A stretch of DNA of 64,000 nucleotides, taken from NCBI GenBank assembly GCA_022711355.1, contig JAKLFE010000015.1:1-64000 (forward strand). Direction: 5' to 3'. A model generated the notes under the pieces. That model searched no databases and was not told the DNA's origin. It saw only the letters and a list, made by a program, of their open reading frames with translations. The DNA is from Spirochaetota bacterium. GTDB lineage: Bacteria; Spirochaetota; Spirochaetia; Treponematales; Rectinemataceae. Below are positions 24,692 to 32,344 of the stretch, piece by piece (position 1 is the first letter of the stretch; each line of letters begins with the position of its first letter). The translations under genes were made by a program, and so were the position numbers.

Positions 24692-24697
24692 CGTTCC

Positions 24698-25174
24698 ATG
24701 ATCGACCTCGGCGAGCTCGATCTCCCGGAAGGCTGCCTGGTCCTCGTCGACTCAGGCCCCCTCGTCTACTACCTCGAGGAGGGGCCCGGGAGCCCCCGAG
24801 GCTCGGTTTTCGCCTCCTTCGCCGCCGCCGCCCGGGCGGGCGGCCTCCGGCTCGCGGCCTCGGCCCTCGCCTGGACCGAGCTCCTCGCCGGGGCCTTGGC
24901 CAAGGGCGAGGCCGCCGGGGCGGGGGCCTGCCGCTCCCTCCTCGCCGACTCCTCCCTGATCCGCCTCGAGCCGATCGAGGTCTCCATCGCCGAGGGGGCC
25001 GCCCTCCTCCTCGCCTCGACGAGGCCCCGCCTCGGCCTCGCCGACGCCTTCCATATCGCCACCGCCGCCTCCATCGGGGCGGGGGCGGTCCTGACCAACG
25101 ACGAGGCCTGGCGCCGGGTCCCCGGCTGCCCCCGGGTCCTCCTCGTCGACGAGCTCGCCTTCGAGGCCCCGTGA
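24698..25174 (+). CDS. PIN-domain protein (VapC-like ribonuclease fold)
   Basis: 158 residues. The four acidic positions of the PIN nuclease centre are present: Asp in VDSGPLVYYL, Glu in AWTELLAG, Asp in GLADAFHIATA and Asp in LTNDEAW. Such proteins cut RNA in a Mg-dependent manner, usually as toxins with a small antitoxin gene just upstream. No antitoxin gene fits in the 70 nt before it. Instead the stop overlaps the start of a carbohydrate-related gene as GTGA, so it is the leader gene of a fructan-utilisation operon. It may be a regulator of that mRNA, a solitary toxin, or an enzyme of another kind. Confidence 0.85.
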   Translation: MIDLGELDLPEGCLVLVDSGPLVYYLEEGPGSPRGSVFASFAAAARAGGLRLAASALAWTELLAGALAKGEAAGAGACRSLLADSSLIRLEPIEVSIAEGAALLLASTRPRLGLADAFHIATAASIGAGAVLTNDEAWRRVPGCPRVLLVDELAFEAP

Positions 25175-27525
25175 GCGGGTCCGAACTGCGCTTCGCCGCC
25201 GGCGGCGGGGGCCTGCGCGAGGAGCACGCGGCCTCGGGCCGCCCCCTGGCCCGGGGTCGCCTCCTCGTCGAGCTTCGCGGCTCGGCCCCCCTCAGCCTGG
25301 GCTACGACGCGGCCGAGGCGCTCGCAGGCGGGGCCTTCGCGGCCCGGCTCGAGCGGCCGGCCTTCGGGATCGAAGCCGCCTTCTCTCCCGCGGCCGAGCT
25401 TCCCGGCTGGGATATACGGCTCCGCCTCCGCGCCCGCGAGGGCCTCGAGCTCGTCTCCATCAGCTGCGAGTACGAGTTCCTCCCCGAAGGCGAGCCCGAC
25501 TGCGCCTGGCTCCCCAACCTCGCGCCCGAGGCGGGCGACGTCGCCGGCCAGCACAGCTTCCGCTCCCCCTGCGCCATCCTGCGGCGAGGGAAGTTCCAGC
25601 TCTCCCTCGTCCCCGCCTTCGGCCCGGCCTGGACGGCCTCCCCCCTGCCCCGCTTCCTCGGGCTCGAGACCAGGCGAGGCCCCGGGGAGCCCGCCCGACT
25701 CGCCTTTGGCGCCGCCGGCCAGGAGCCCCGGGCCCACGTCTTCTACCGGCTGACGGGAAGGCCCGCCCGCCTCGAGCCCGGGAGCTGCATCGAGCTCGCC
25801 TACTCCCTCATCCTCGAGACCGAGGCCGATCCCCTCGCCCCCTCGGCCCTCCTCCGCTTCCTCTGGTCCCGGAGCGGCCTGGGCCGGGCGGCCTCGCCGC
25901 CGAGCCCGGGGCCGGAGCCGGGCTCGGGCGAGCCCCGCCTCGAGCTCCTGGTCCGAGAGGCCCTGGGCTGCCTCGTCGGCCGCTACGGCCTATGGCGGGA
26001 CTGCGAGCTCCCCGGCCCCGAGGGGCCGCGGCGGGCCGGCTTCCTCTGCGTCCGGATCGTCCGGCCCCGCCTCGAGGCGCTCGGCCTCCCCCTCCGGAAC
26101 GACCCGACGCCCCGGATAGCCCTCAACTACCTCCTCACGCCCACGCTCCGCCTCCGGGACAAGCTCGAGCTGGCCGGCTCGAGCGCGCGGGGCCTCCTCG
26201 AGCAGGCCTGGAACGGCCTGTTCTTCAACCAGGTCAGGACCGCCTTCGGCCTCGCGTACTACGGCGGGCTCTGGGCCGACGAGGGGCTCCTCGCCAAGGC
26301 CCGCGCGATGCGCGAGCTCGCCCTCGCCGCGCCCTCGGCCGGGGGCATCTTCCCCGCCGTCCTGGCCTCCGCGAGGGAGGGGGGACGCTGGGTGCCCGGC
26401 ACGAGGGTCTGGCGCTTCGGCTCCGCCTACGGCACGGCGGACGCGGCCTGGACGGGGCTGTGGATGCTCAGGACCTACCGCCACCTCGAGCGCGACGAGC
26501 GGCTCCTGGGGCGCTGCCTCGAGCTCGGCGCCTTCCTCCTCCGGGCCCAGCTCCCCTCCGGAGCGATACCCGCCTGGGTCGAGGTGGATAGCCGGGGCCG
26601 GCCCGAGGCGCGGCCCGAGCTCCGCGAGGGCGCCACGGCGGCCGCGGCCGGCATGTTCCTCGCGGCCCTGGCCGACTCGGGCGCCGGGGAGGAGTACCGC
26701 GCGGGGGCGGCCCGGGTCGCGGACTTCCTCGTCCGCGAGGTCTTCCCCCGCCAGGCCTGGTCCGATCCCGAGGTCCACTACTCCTGCTCGCCCAAGCGGC
26801 TCGGGTGGCGGGACCGCCGCTCGGGCATCCCGCCCCAGGGGAGCCTCTGCCTCCACTGGGCGGCCGAGCTCCTGGGCTCCCTCGCCGACGCCACCGGCGA
26901 GCCGCGGTATGCGCGCTATGGAAGGGCCGCCCTCGACCTCCTCCTCCTGCACCAGCAGCTCTGGTCCCCGCCCTTCATCGGATTCCGGGCGGCGGGCGGC
27001 TTCGGCGTCATGAACACGGACGCCGAGTGGAGCGACGCCCGCCAGGCCCAGTTCGCCAACCTCCTCATGGATTGGTACGCGCGGAGCGGGGAGGAGGAGC
27101 TCTTCCTCCGCGGCGCCGCCGCCCTCCGCGCCTCCTTCGCCCTCATGCGCCGGCTCGAGGGCGACGAGGACCGGGGCGCCCTGCCCGAGAACTACGGGCA
27201 TTCGGGGCTCGACGCCCCCATCCCCGGGTATATAATGCCCGACTGGGGCTCGGGCAGCGCCGCCAGCTCGGCGGCCCTCGCCCGGCTGGGCTTCGGCGAC
27301 CTCTTCGTCGACGCGCCCCGGGGCAGGGCCCTCGCGGTCGACGGCTGCCGCGTCCTCGCCTCCTCGGTCGGGCCGGGCCGGATCGAGCTCGAGCTCGAGC
27401 GCTCCCCGGGGCCCCTCCTCATGAAGGCCCCAGGGCTCGGCGACGCGTTAGTCGATCTTATAATCGGCGGCAGGGCCCTGGGACGCTTCGGCGGCCGGGA
27501 GCTCGAGGCCGGGATCCTCGTCTGA
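25171..27525 (+). CDS. Unrecognised protein, probable six-hairpin glycosidase-like
   Basis: 784 residues with no signal peptide. The first 230 residues look beta-rich (a jelly-roll or beta-sandwich). From about 260 on, amphipathic helices recur at intervals (ALNYLLTPTLRLRDKLELAG, QAWNGLFFNQVRTAFGLAYYGGLWADEGLL, TADAAWTGLWMLRTYRHL, GSLCLHWAAELLGSLADATG), as in alpha/alpha-toroid carbohydrate enzymes (GH88/105/127-like). Candidate acids are in YGTADAAW and MNTDAEWSDARQ. I cannot place it in a named family. The GTG start overlaps the PIN stop (GTGA). A sugar permease and a GH32 enzyme follow, so cytoplasmic processing of an imported oligosaccharide is plausible. Confidence 0.7.
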   Translation: MSGSELRFAAGGGGLREEHAASGRPLARGRLLVELRGSAPLSLGYDAAEALAGGAFAARLERPAFGIEAAFSPAAELPGWDIRLRLRAREGLELVSISCEYEFLPEGEPDCAWLPNLAPEAGDVAGQHSFRSPCAILRRGKFQLSLVPAFGPAWTASPLPRFLGLETRRGPGEPARLAFGAAGQEPRAHVFYRLTGRPARLEPGSCIELAYSLILETEADPLAPSALLRFLWSRSGLGRAASPPSPGPEPGSGEPRLELLVREALGCLVGRYGLWRDCELPGPEGPRRAGFLCVRIVRPRLEALGLPLRNDPTPRIALNYLLTPTLRLRDKLELAGSSARGLLEQAWNGLFFNQVRTAFGLAYYGGLWADEGLLAKARAMRELALAAPSAGGIFPAVLASAREGGRWVPGTRVWRFGSAYGTADAAWTGLWMLRTYRHLERDERLLGRCLELGAFLLRAQLPSGAIPAWVEVDSRGRPEARPELREGATAAAAGMFLAALADSGAGEEYRAGAARVADFLVREVFPRQAWSDPEVHYSCSPKRLGWRDRRSGIPPQGSLCLHWAAELLGSLADATGEPRYARYGRAALDLLLLHQQLWSPPFIGFRAAGGFGVMNTDAEWSDARQAQFANLLMDWYARSGEEELFLRGAAALRASFALMRRLEGDEDRGALPENYGHSGLDAPIPGYIMPDWGSGSAASSAALARLGFGDLFVDAPRGRALAVDGCRVLASSVGPGRIELELERSPGPLLMKAPGLGDALVDLIIGGRALGRFGGRELEAGILV

Positions 27526-27536
27526 AAGGAAGGAAC

Positions 27537-28829
27537 ATGGAACGACGGCGCAAGGCGGGCGGCCTCTCCCCGGCGACGAGGGCGGGGCTCTTCCTCTTCG
27601 GCTTCTCCGGCCAGCTCGCCTGGGCGGTGGAGAACCAGTTCTTCAACACCTTCCTCTACGACGAGATCATGCCCGATCCCCGGCCCATCTCCTGGATGGT
27701 GGCCATCACCGCCGTGGTCTCCTTCCTCACCACGGTCCTCATGGGCACCCTGAGCGACCGGAGCCGGAGCGCGCGCTGGGGCCGCCGCAAGCTCTTCCTC
27801 GTGGGAGGCTACCTGGCCTGGGGCGCCGTGACCGCCCTCTTCCCCCTCGCGGCCGTCTTCAAGCCGGCCTACCTCGGCGTGGCAATGGCCATCCTCTTCG
27901 ACTGCGTCATGACCTTCTTCGGCGCCACCTCGAACGACGCGGCCTTCAACGCCTACGTCACCGACATCACCACCGTCGAGAACCGCGGCTCCACCCTCGG
28001 GGCCCTCGAGGCCCTGCGCTGGATAGCCCTCCTGGTCACCTACGGGGGCGCGGGCTTCGTCGTCCAGGCCTGGGGCTACTCGGCCTTCTTCTGGCTCGTC
28101 GGCGGCCTGGTCGTCGCCATGGGCCTCGCCGGCGGGCGCTTCGTGCGCGAGCCCGAGCCCCCCGAGCCCCCCCGCGAGGGCTACTGGCGGCAGATCGCCG
28201 GCACCTTCCGCTGGGAGGTCCTGCGCGAGAACCGGAACCTCCTCCTCGTCCTCGTCGGCGTCGCGGTCTGGAACCTCTCCTTCAACGTCTTCTTCTCCTA
28301 CCTCCTGATCTACCTCCAGCGCTTCCTCGAGCTGGACCAGGCCGCCTCCTCGGCCCTCGTCGCCGTCGCCATCCTCGTAGGCGGCATCGCCATGGCCTAC
28401 CCCCTGGGCCGCGCCGCGGACAAGTGGGGCCGCAAGCCCCTGGCCCTCCTCGCCGTGGCCGGCGAGTTCGCCGGGCTTCTCCTCTTCTCCTTCTCGCGCT
28501 CCTTCCCCGCCCTCGTGGCCACGGGGGTGCTCTGGATCCTCCCCATCGCCGCCTTCAGCATCGCCACGGGGGCCTGGTGCCGCGACCTCTTCCCCGAGGA
28601 GTCGAGGGCCCAGTTCCAGGGCTACGAGCTCTTCTTCCGCGTGACGGCCACGATGATCCCCGGCCCCCTCATCGGGGGCTGGCTGGCCTCGAGCTACGGC
28701 CTGCCCACGGTGATCGACGGCAAGGCCGGCTTCATACCCACGCCCCTCCTCTTCCAGGTGGCGGCCGCGGGAACCCTCCTCGCGGCCCTCCCCCTCTTCG
28801 CGGCCGCGGAAAGCCGGAAGGAGGCCTGA
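27537..28829 (+). CDS. Sugar permease of the MFS (GPH-like)
   Basis: 430 residues, twelve predicted membrane helices. The N-terminal half carries AVENQFFNTFLYDEIMPDP and GTLSDRSRSARWGRRKLFLVGGY, which match the glycoside-pentoside-hexuronide or sucrose-type MFS carriers (D-R-T-x-x-R-GRR-x-P-like loop). The loop between helices 8 and 9 has the MFS motif GRAADKWGRKPL. The position between two carbohydrate genes suggests import of an oligosaccharide, most simply a fructan fragment or sucrose. Shine-Dalgarno AAGGAAGG 5 nt upstream. The stop overlaps the GH32 start (TGATG). Confidence 0.88.
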   Translation: MERRRKAGGLSPATRAGLFLFGFSGQLAWAVENQFFNTFLYDEIMPDPRPISWMVAITAVVSFLTTVLMGTLSDRSRSARWGRRKLFLVGGYLAWGAVTALFPLAAVFKPAYLGVAMAILFDCVMTFFGATSNDAAFNAYVTDITTVENRGSTLGALEALRWIALLVTYGGAGFVVQAWGYSAFFWLVGGLVVAMGLAGGRFVREPEPPEPPREGYWRQIAGTFRWEVLRENRNLLLVLVGVAVWNLSFNVFFSYLLIYLQRFLELDQAASSALVAVAILVGGIAMAYPLGRAADKWGRKPLALLAVAGEFAGLLLFSFSRSFPALVATGVLWILPIAAFSIATGAWCRDLFPEESRAQFQGYELFFRVTATMIPGPLIGGWLASSYGLPTVIDGKAGFIPTPLLFQVAAAGTLLAALPLFAAAESRKEA

Positions 28830-30193
28830 TGCGCGGCATCTACCGGAGGATCCCCCGGGGGCCCGGGGCCGAGCTCCTCCGCCCCGCCTACCACTTCAGC
28901 GCCCGCCGCGGCTGGCTCAACGATCCCAACGGCCTGTGCTTCTTCAAAGACGAATGGCATCTTTTCTTCCAGCACAATCCCAAGGGCGTCGAGTGGGGCA
29001 ACATGCACTGGGGCCACGCGGTCTCGCGCGACCTTCTGTCCTGGGAGGAGCTCCCCCTGGCCCTCTCGCCGGACCGCCTGGGCACGATGTTCTCCGGCAG
29101 CGCCGTCGTGCAGCGCGGCCCGGAGCTCCCCGGCGGGGAGCGCCTCGTCCTGGCCTACACCGCGGCCGGCTCGACCTCGCTGCGCTCCCTCGGCCGCCGC
29201 TCGACCCAGTGCCTCGCCTACTCAGCCGACGGCCGGAGCTTCGAGAAGGACAGGCGCAACCCCGTCCTCGCGCCGATCGGCTTCATGAGCCGGGACCCCA
29301 AGGTCTTCCGCCACGAGCCCAGCGGCCGCTGGATCATGGCCCTCTTCATCGAGGGCACGAGCTTCGCCCTCCTCGCCTCCGAGGACCTGCGCTCCTGGGA
29401 GAGGATCCAGGACCTCGAGCTGCCCGGCTCCGGCGAGTGCCCCGACCTCTTCCCCCTCGCGGCCCCCGGCGGGGGCGAGACCTGGGTCCTCATGGCGGCG
29501 GACGGAGGCTACTGCCTGGGGAGCTTCGACGGGACGCGTTACGCGATCGAATCGGGGCCCTTCGCCCCGGAGCTGGGCCCGAACTTCTACGCGCCCCAGA
29601 CCTTCTCGGAAGTCCCCGACGGGCGGCGGATCCAGGTCGCCTGGATGCGGGGCGGGAGCTACCCCGGCGAGGCCTTCAGCCAGCAGATGGGCATCCCGAC
29701 CGAGCTCTCCCTCGCCCCCACGCCCGAGGGGCCGAGGATCGCGAGGCGGCCGGTCCGGGAGCTCGACGGGGCCTCGGCCGCCGAGGGCGCGCCGGCCGAG
29801 CTCGAGCTCGGCGAGGCTCCCCGGCCGATAGCCTCGGGCGAGGCCCTCGACCTGCGCCTCGAGATCGAGGCCGCCCAGGACTCGCCGGTGGCCATCGACT
29901 TCCGGGGGCTCAAGCTCGTCTGGAGGCCCGGCTCCGGCGAGCTCTCCTGCGCGGGCCGGGTCGCGCGCTGCGCGGCGCCCGGCGCGGCCGCAGGCGGCCC
30001 GCGGCGGCTCGAGCTCCGGGCCCTCCTCGACCGATCCTCCTTGGAGCTGTTCGCCCAGGGGGGCCTCGTCGCTATGGGAGCCTGCTTCATCCCCCGGGCC
30101 GGGGCGCCCGGAATCCTCGCCTCGGCGCGCGGGAAGGCCCGCCTCCGAGCGGAGGCGCGCCGGGTCCCCGACCTGATGCGGCCTAGGCCTTGA
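28829..30193 (+). CDS. Glycoside hydrolase family 32 (fructanase/levanase-type)
   Basis: 454 residues, cytoplasmic (no signal peptide). The three catalytic signatures of GH32 are intact: WLNDPNG (nucleophile Asp, about residue 31), SRDPKVF (transition-state stabiliser) and GECPDLFPL (acid/base Glu). A C-terminal beta-sandwich follows, with DRSSLELFAQGG. It hydrolyses beta-fructosides such as levan, inulin oligomers or sucrose. Q-H-N-P-K and W-G-N-M-H-W are typical of the exo-fructanase/invertase clade. It is the last gene of the operon and overlaps the convergent KDPG aldolase gene by 11 bp. Confidence 0.93.
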   Translation: MRGIYRRIPRGPGAELLRPAYHFSARRGWLNDPNGLCFFKDEWHLFFQHNPKGVEWGNMHWGHAVSRDLLSWEELPLALSPDRLGTMFSGSAVVQRGPELPGGERLVLAYTAAGSTSLRSLGRRSTQCLAYSADGRSFEKDRRNPVLAPIGFMSRDPKVFRHEPSGRWIMALFIEGTSFALLASEDLRSWERIQDLELPGSGECPDLFPLAAPGGGETWVLMAADGGYCLGSFDGTRYAIESGPFAPELGPNFYAPQTFSEVPDGRRIQVAWMRGGSYPGEAFSQQMGIPTELSLAPTPEGPRIARRPVRELDGASAAEGAPAELELGEAPRPIASGEALDLRLEIEAAQDSPVAIDFRGLKLVWRPGSGELSCAGRVARCAAPGAAAGGPRRLELRALLDRSSLELFAQGGLVAMGACFIPRAGAPGILASARGKARLRAEARRVPDLMRPRP

Positions 30194-31142
30194 CGAGGTG
30201 GATCGCGAAGCCGCCGATCTCGAGCTCGAGGTAGATCGCCTTGAGCTTGCCCTTGTCCGACTTGGCGGTCTCGGGCCTGGCCTTCACGCCGAGGGCGGCG
30301 AAGCGGGCCGCCGCCCGCTCCACGTCGTTGCAGCGGATGCCGATGTGGCCGCGCTCCCCGGGGAAGGGCGACTTGGTCAGCTCGACGCTCTCGCCGGCGA
30401 AGATCGAGGAGGCCCCCTCCTTGGCCGGGATGCCGAAGAGCTCGGCGAAGAGCCGCGCGCGCTCCCGGGCCTCGGCCTCGCTCGCTCCGTTGACGCCCAT
30501 ATGGGCGAAGGAGAAGCCGTGGAGGGCCAGGACCGCCTCGCGGCAGAGCCGCTCGATCCCCGCCCAGTCCCCCGCCTCGATCAGATCGGCCTTGACCATC
30601 CAGGAGCCGCCCACCGCGAGGATATAGGCCTTGCGCGCGTAGGCGCCGACGTTGGCCGCGTCGATGCCGCCCGTGGGCACGAACTTGATCCCGCCGAAGG
30701 GGGCGGAGAGGGCGTCGAGCATGGGAAGGCCCCCCGAGGCCTCGGCCGGGAAGAACTTGAAGACCTCGAGGCCGCGCTCGACGCCGGCGGCGATGCCGTC
30801 GGGGCCGGTGACCCCGGGCAGGACGGGCAGGCCGGCGCCGAGGCAGTAGTCCACCACGGCGGGTATATAGGCGGGGCTCACGATGAAGCGGGCCCCGGCC
30901 TCCTTGGCCGCCGCCGCCTGGGCCACGCTGAGCACGGTGCCCGCGCCCACGACCAGGCCGGGGACCTCGGCGCTCATGGCCCTGATGGCCTCCCCGGCGG
31001 CCGCGGTCCGGAAGGTCACCTCGGCGACCGGGATCCCGCCCGCCACGAGGGCCCTGCCCAGGGCCGGGGCGGCCTGGGCCGACTCGATCTTGATCACGGG
31101 GACGATGCCGATCTCGCCGATCCGCGCAAGGAGCTCGTTCAT
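30183..31142 (-). CDS. eda: KDPG/KHG aldolase fused to a glyoxalase-like (VOC) domain
   Basis: 319 residues, about 100 longer than usual Eda. Residues 1-205 are a complete 2-keto-3-deoxy-6-phosphogluconate aldolase: VPVIKIE, GGIPVAEVTFRT (Glu and Arg), GAGTVL, FIVSPAY and the Schiff-base lysine in VFKFFPAEASGG. Residues about 215-319 (FSFAHMGVNGASE to GGFAIHLVKA) have a VOC/glyoxalase pattern with IGIRCNDVERAAARFAALGVKA. The aldolase yields pyruvate and glyceraldehyde-3-phosphate. The role of the VOC part is unknown. GGAGG 8 nt upstream sets the start. Divergent from kdgK, so both ends of KDG metabolism share a regulatory region. Confidence 0.9.
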   Translation of the reverse strand: MNELLARIGEIGIVPVIKIESAQAAPALGRALVAGGIPVAEVTFRTAAAGEAIRAMSAEVPGLVVGAGTVLSVAQAAAAKEAGARFIVSPAYIPAVVDYCLGAGLPVLPGVTGPDGIAAGVERGLEVFKFFPAEASGGLPMLDALSAPFGGIKFVPTGGIDAANVGAYARKAYILAVGGSWMVKADLIEAGDWAGIERLCREAVLALHGFSFAHMGVNGASEAEARERARLFAELFGIPAKEGASSIFAGESVELTKSPFPGERGHIGIRCNDVERAAARFAALGVKARPETAKSDKGKLKAIYLELEIGGFAIHLVKA

Positions 31143-31181
31143 CTCGCTATCCTCCAAAAATGGACCATCGTTCCAAATATA

Positions 31182-31209
31182 TTGACACTTATAGCATAAT
31201 CGCTAGAAT
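31182..31209 (+). promoter_or_regulatory. Strong promoter of the kdgK-uxaBAC operon
   Basis: TTGACA (31182-31187), 16-nt spacer, TAGAAT (31204-31209) in an AT-rich island between the divergent aldolase and kdgK. This leaves a leader of about 85 nt. No clear palindromic operator is seen. Confidence 0.65.
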
Positions 31210-31300
31210 ACGTCGAGGGCGGGCGGGCCCCTGCCGCGGCCCCGACCAACAAGCTTCGAGGCAGCGGCTCGCCGCCGCCCGAGGCCCGGGAGGATCAGCG

Positions 31301-32329
31301 ATGAAGAGGATAGTCAGCTTCGGGGAGCTCATGCTCAGGCTCAAGTCGCCCGGGCACGAGCGCCTGTTCCAGTCGCCCCTCCTCGAGGCCACCTTCGGGG
31401 GCGGCGAGGCCAACGTCGCCGTCTCCCTCGCCCTCCTCGGGATGGAGGCGAGCTACGTCACCGCCCTCTCGAGCGACGCGGTCGGCGACGCCGCCCTCCG
31501 GAGCCTCCGCGCCCAGGGCGTCGACGTCTCCCGGGTGCGCAGGACCAAGGAGCGCACGGGGATCTACTTCCTCGAGACGGGGGCCGACCAGCGCGCCTCG
31601 AACGTCGTCTACGACCGGGCGGGCAGCGCCGCGGCGGCCATGAAGCCGGGCGACTTCGACTGGGCCTCGATCCTGGCCGGGGCCGACTGGTTCCACGTCA
31701 CGGGCATCACCCCCGCCCTCTCGCGCTCGGCCGCCGAGGCGGCGATCGAGGCCGCGGCCGCGGCCAGGAAGGCCGGCGCCAAGGTCTCCGTCGACCTCAA
31801 CTACCGCAAGAAGCTCTGGAACTACGGCGTCGCCGCCCCCGAGATGATGGGCAGGCTCGCCGAGCTCGCCGACGTCCTCATCGCCAACGAGGAGGACATC
31901 CAGCTCGGCCTCGGGATCGAGGCGCCCGGGGCGAAGGCCGGCGGCGGCATCGACGCGGAGTCCTACAAGGCCCTGGCCGCGGAGACGAGGCGGCGCTACC
32001 CCAAGCTCTCGGTCGTCGCGATCACCTTGCGCGAGTCAAAGTCGGCCGACCGCAACGGCTGGTCTGCCGCCCTCGACGGGAAGGGCGGCTTCCGGGTCTC
32101 GCGCAAGTACGAGTTGTGCGACATAGTCGATCGCGTGGGCGGCGGCGACTCCTTCGCGGCGGGCCTGATCTTCGGCCTCCTCGAGTACGCCGACGAGGCC
32201 AAGGCCCTCGAGTTCGCGGTCGCGGCCTCGGCCCTCAAGCACACGATCCCCGGCGATTTCAACCTGGTCAGCCGCGCCGAGGTCGAGAGGCTCGCCTCGG
32301 GCGACGGCTCGGGCCGCGTCAGCCGCTAG
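31301..32329 (+). CDS. kdgK: 2-keto-3-deoxygluconate kinase (PfkB family)
   Basis: 342 residues. FGELMLRL and GGGEANVAVSLALLG at the N-terminus and the ATP/anion-hole motif VDRVGGGDSFAAGLIFG (catalytic Asp) at the C-terminus define a PfkB-family kinase. IVSFGELMLRLKSPGHERLFQS and FDWASILAGADWFHVTGITP are typical of KDG kinase. It phosphorylates KDG to KDPG, the substrate of the divergently encoded aldolase. GGGAGGATC lies 7 nt upstream of the ATG. It leads the operon kdgK, uxaB, uxaA, uxaC, which completes hexuronate catabolism. Confidence 0.93.
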   Translation: MKRIVSFGELMLRLKSPGHERLFQSPLLEATFGGGEANVAVSLALLGMEASYVTALSSDAVGDAALRSLRAQGVDVSRVRRTKERTGIYFLETGADQRASNVVYDRAGSAAAAMKPGDFDWASILAGADWFHVTGITPALSRSAAEAAIEAAAAARKAGAKVSVDLNYRKKLWNYGVAAPEMMGRLAELADVLIANEEDIQLGLGIEAPGAKAGGGIDAESYKALAAETRRRYPKLSVVAITLRESKSADRNGWSAALDGKGGFRVSRKYELCDIVDRVGGGDSFAAGLIFGLLEYADEAKALEFAVAASALKHTIPGDFNLVSRAEVERLASGDGSGRVSR

Positions 32330-32344
32330 CACGAGGAGTCCCAG

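Noticed and set aside
24482-24697. N-terminal extension of the PIN protein or an antitoxin gene upstream of it
   Set aside because: The open frame upstream runs antisense through the kinase gene and is Arg/Ser-rich. The promoter and -10 box place the transcript start at the ATG at 24698.
30198-31199. Long open frame antisense to the KDPG aldolase gene
   Set aside because: No ribosome binding site, Gly/Asp/Arg-rich shadow composition, and exact mirror of a well-recognised enzyme gene.
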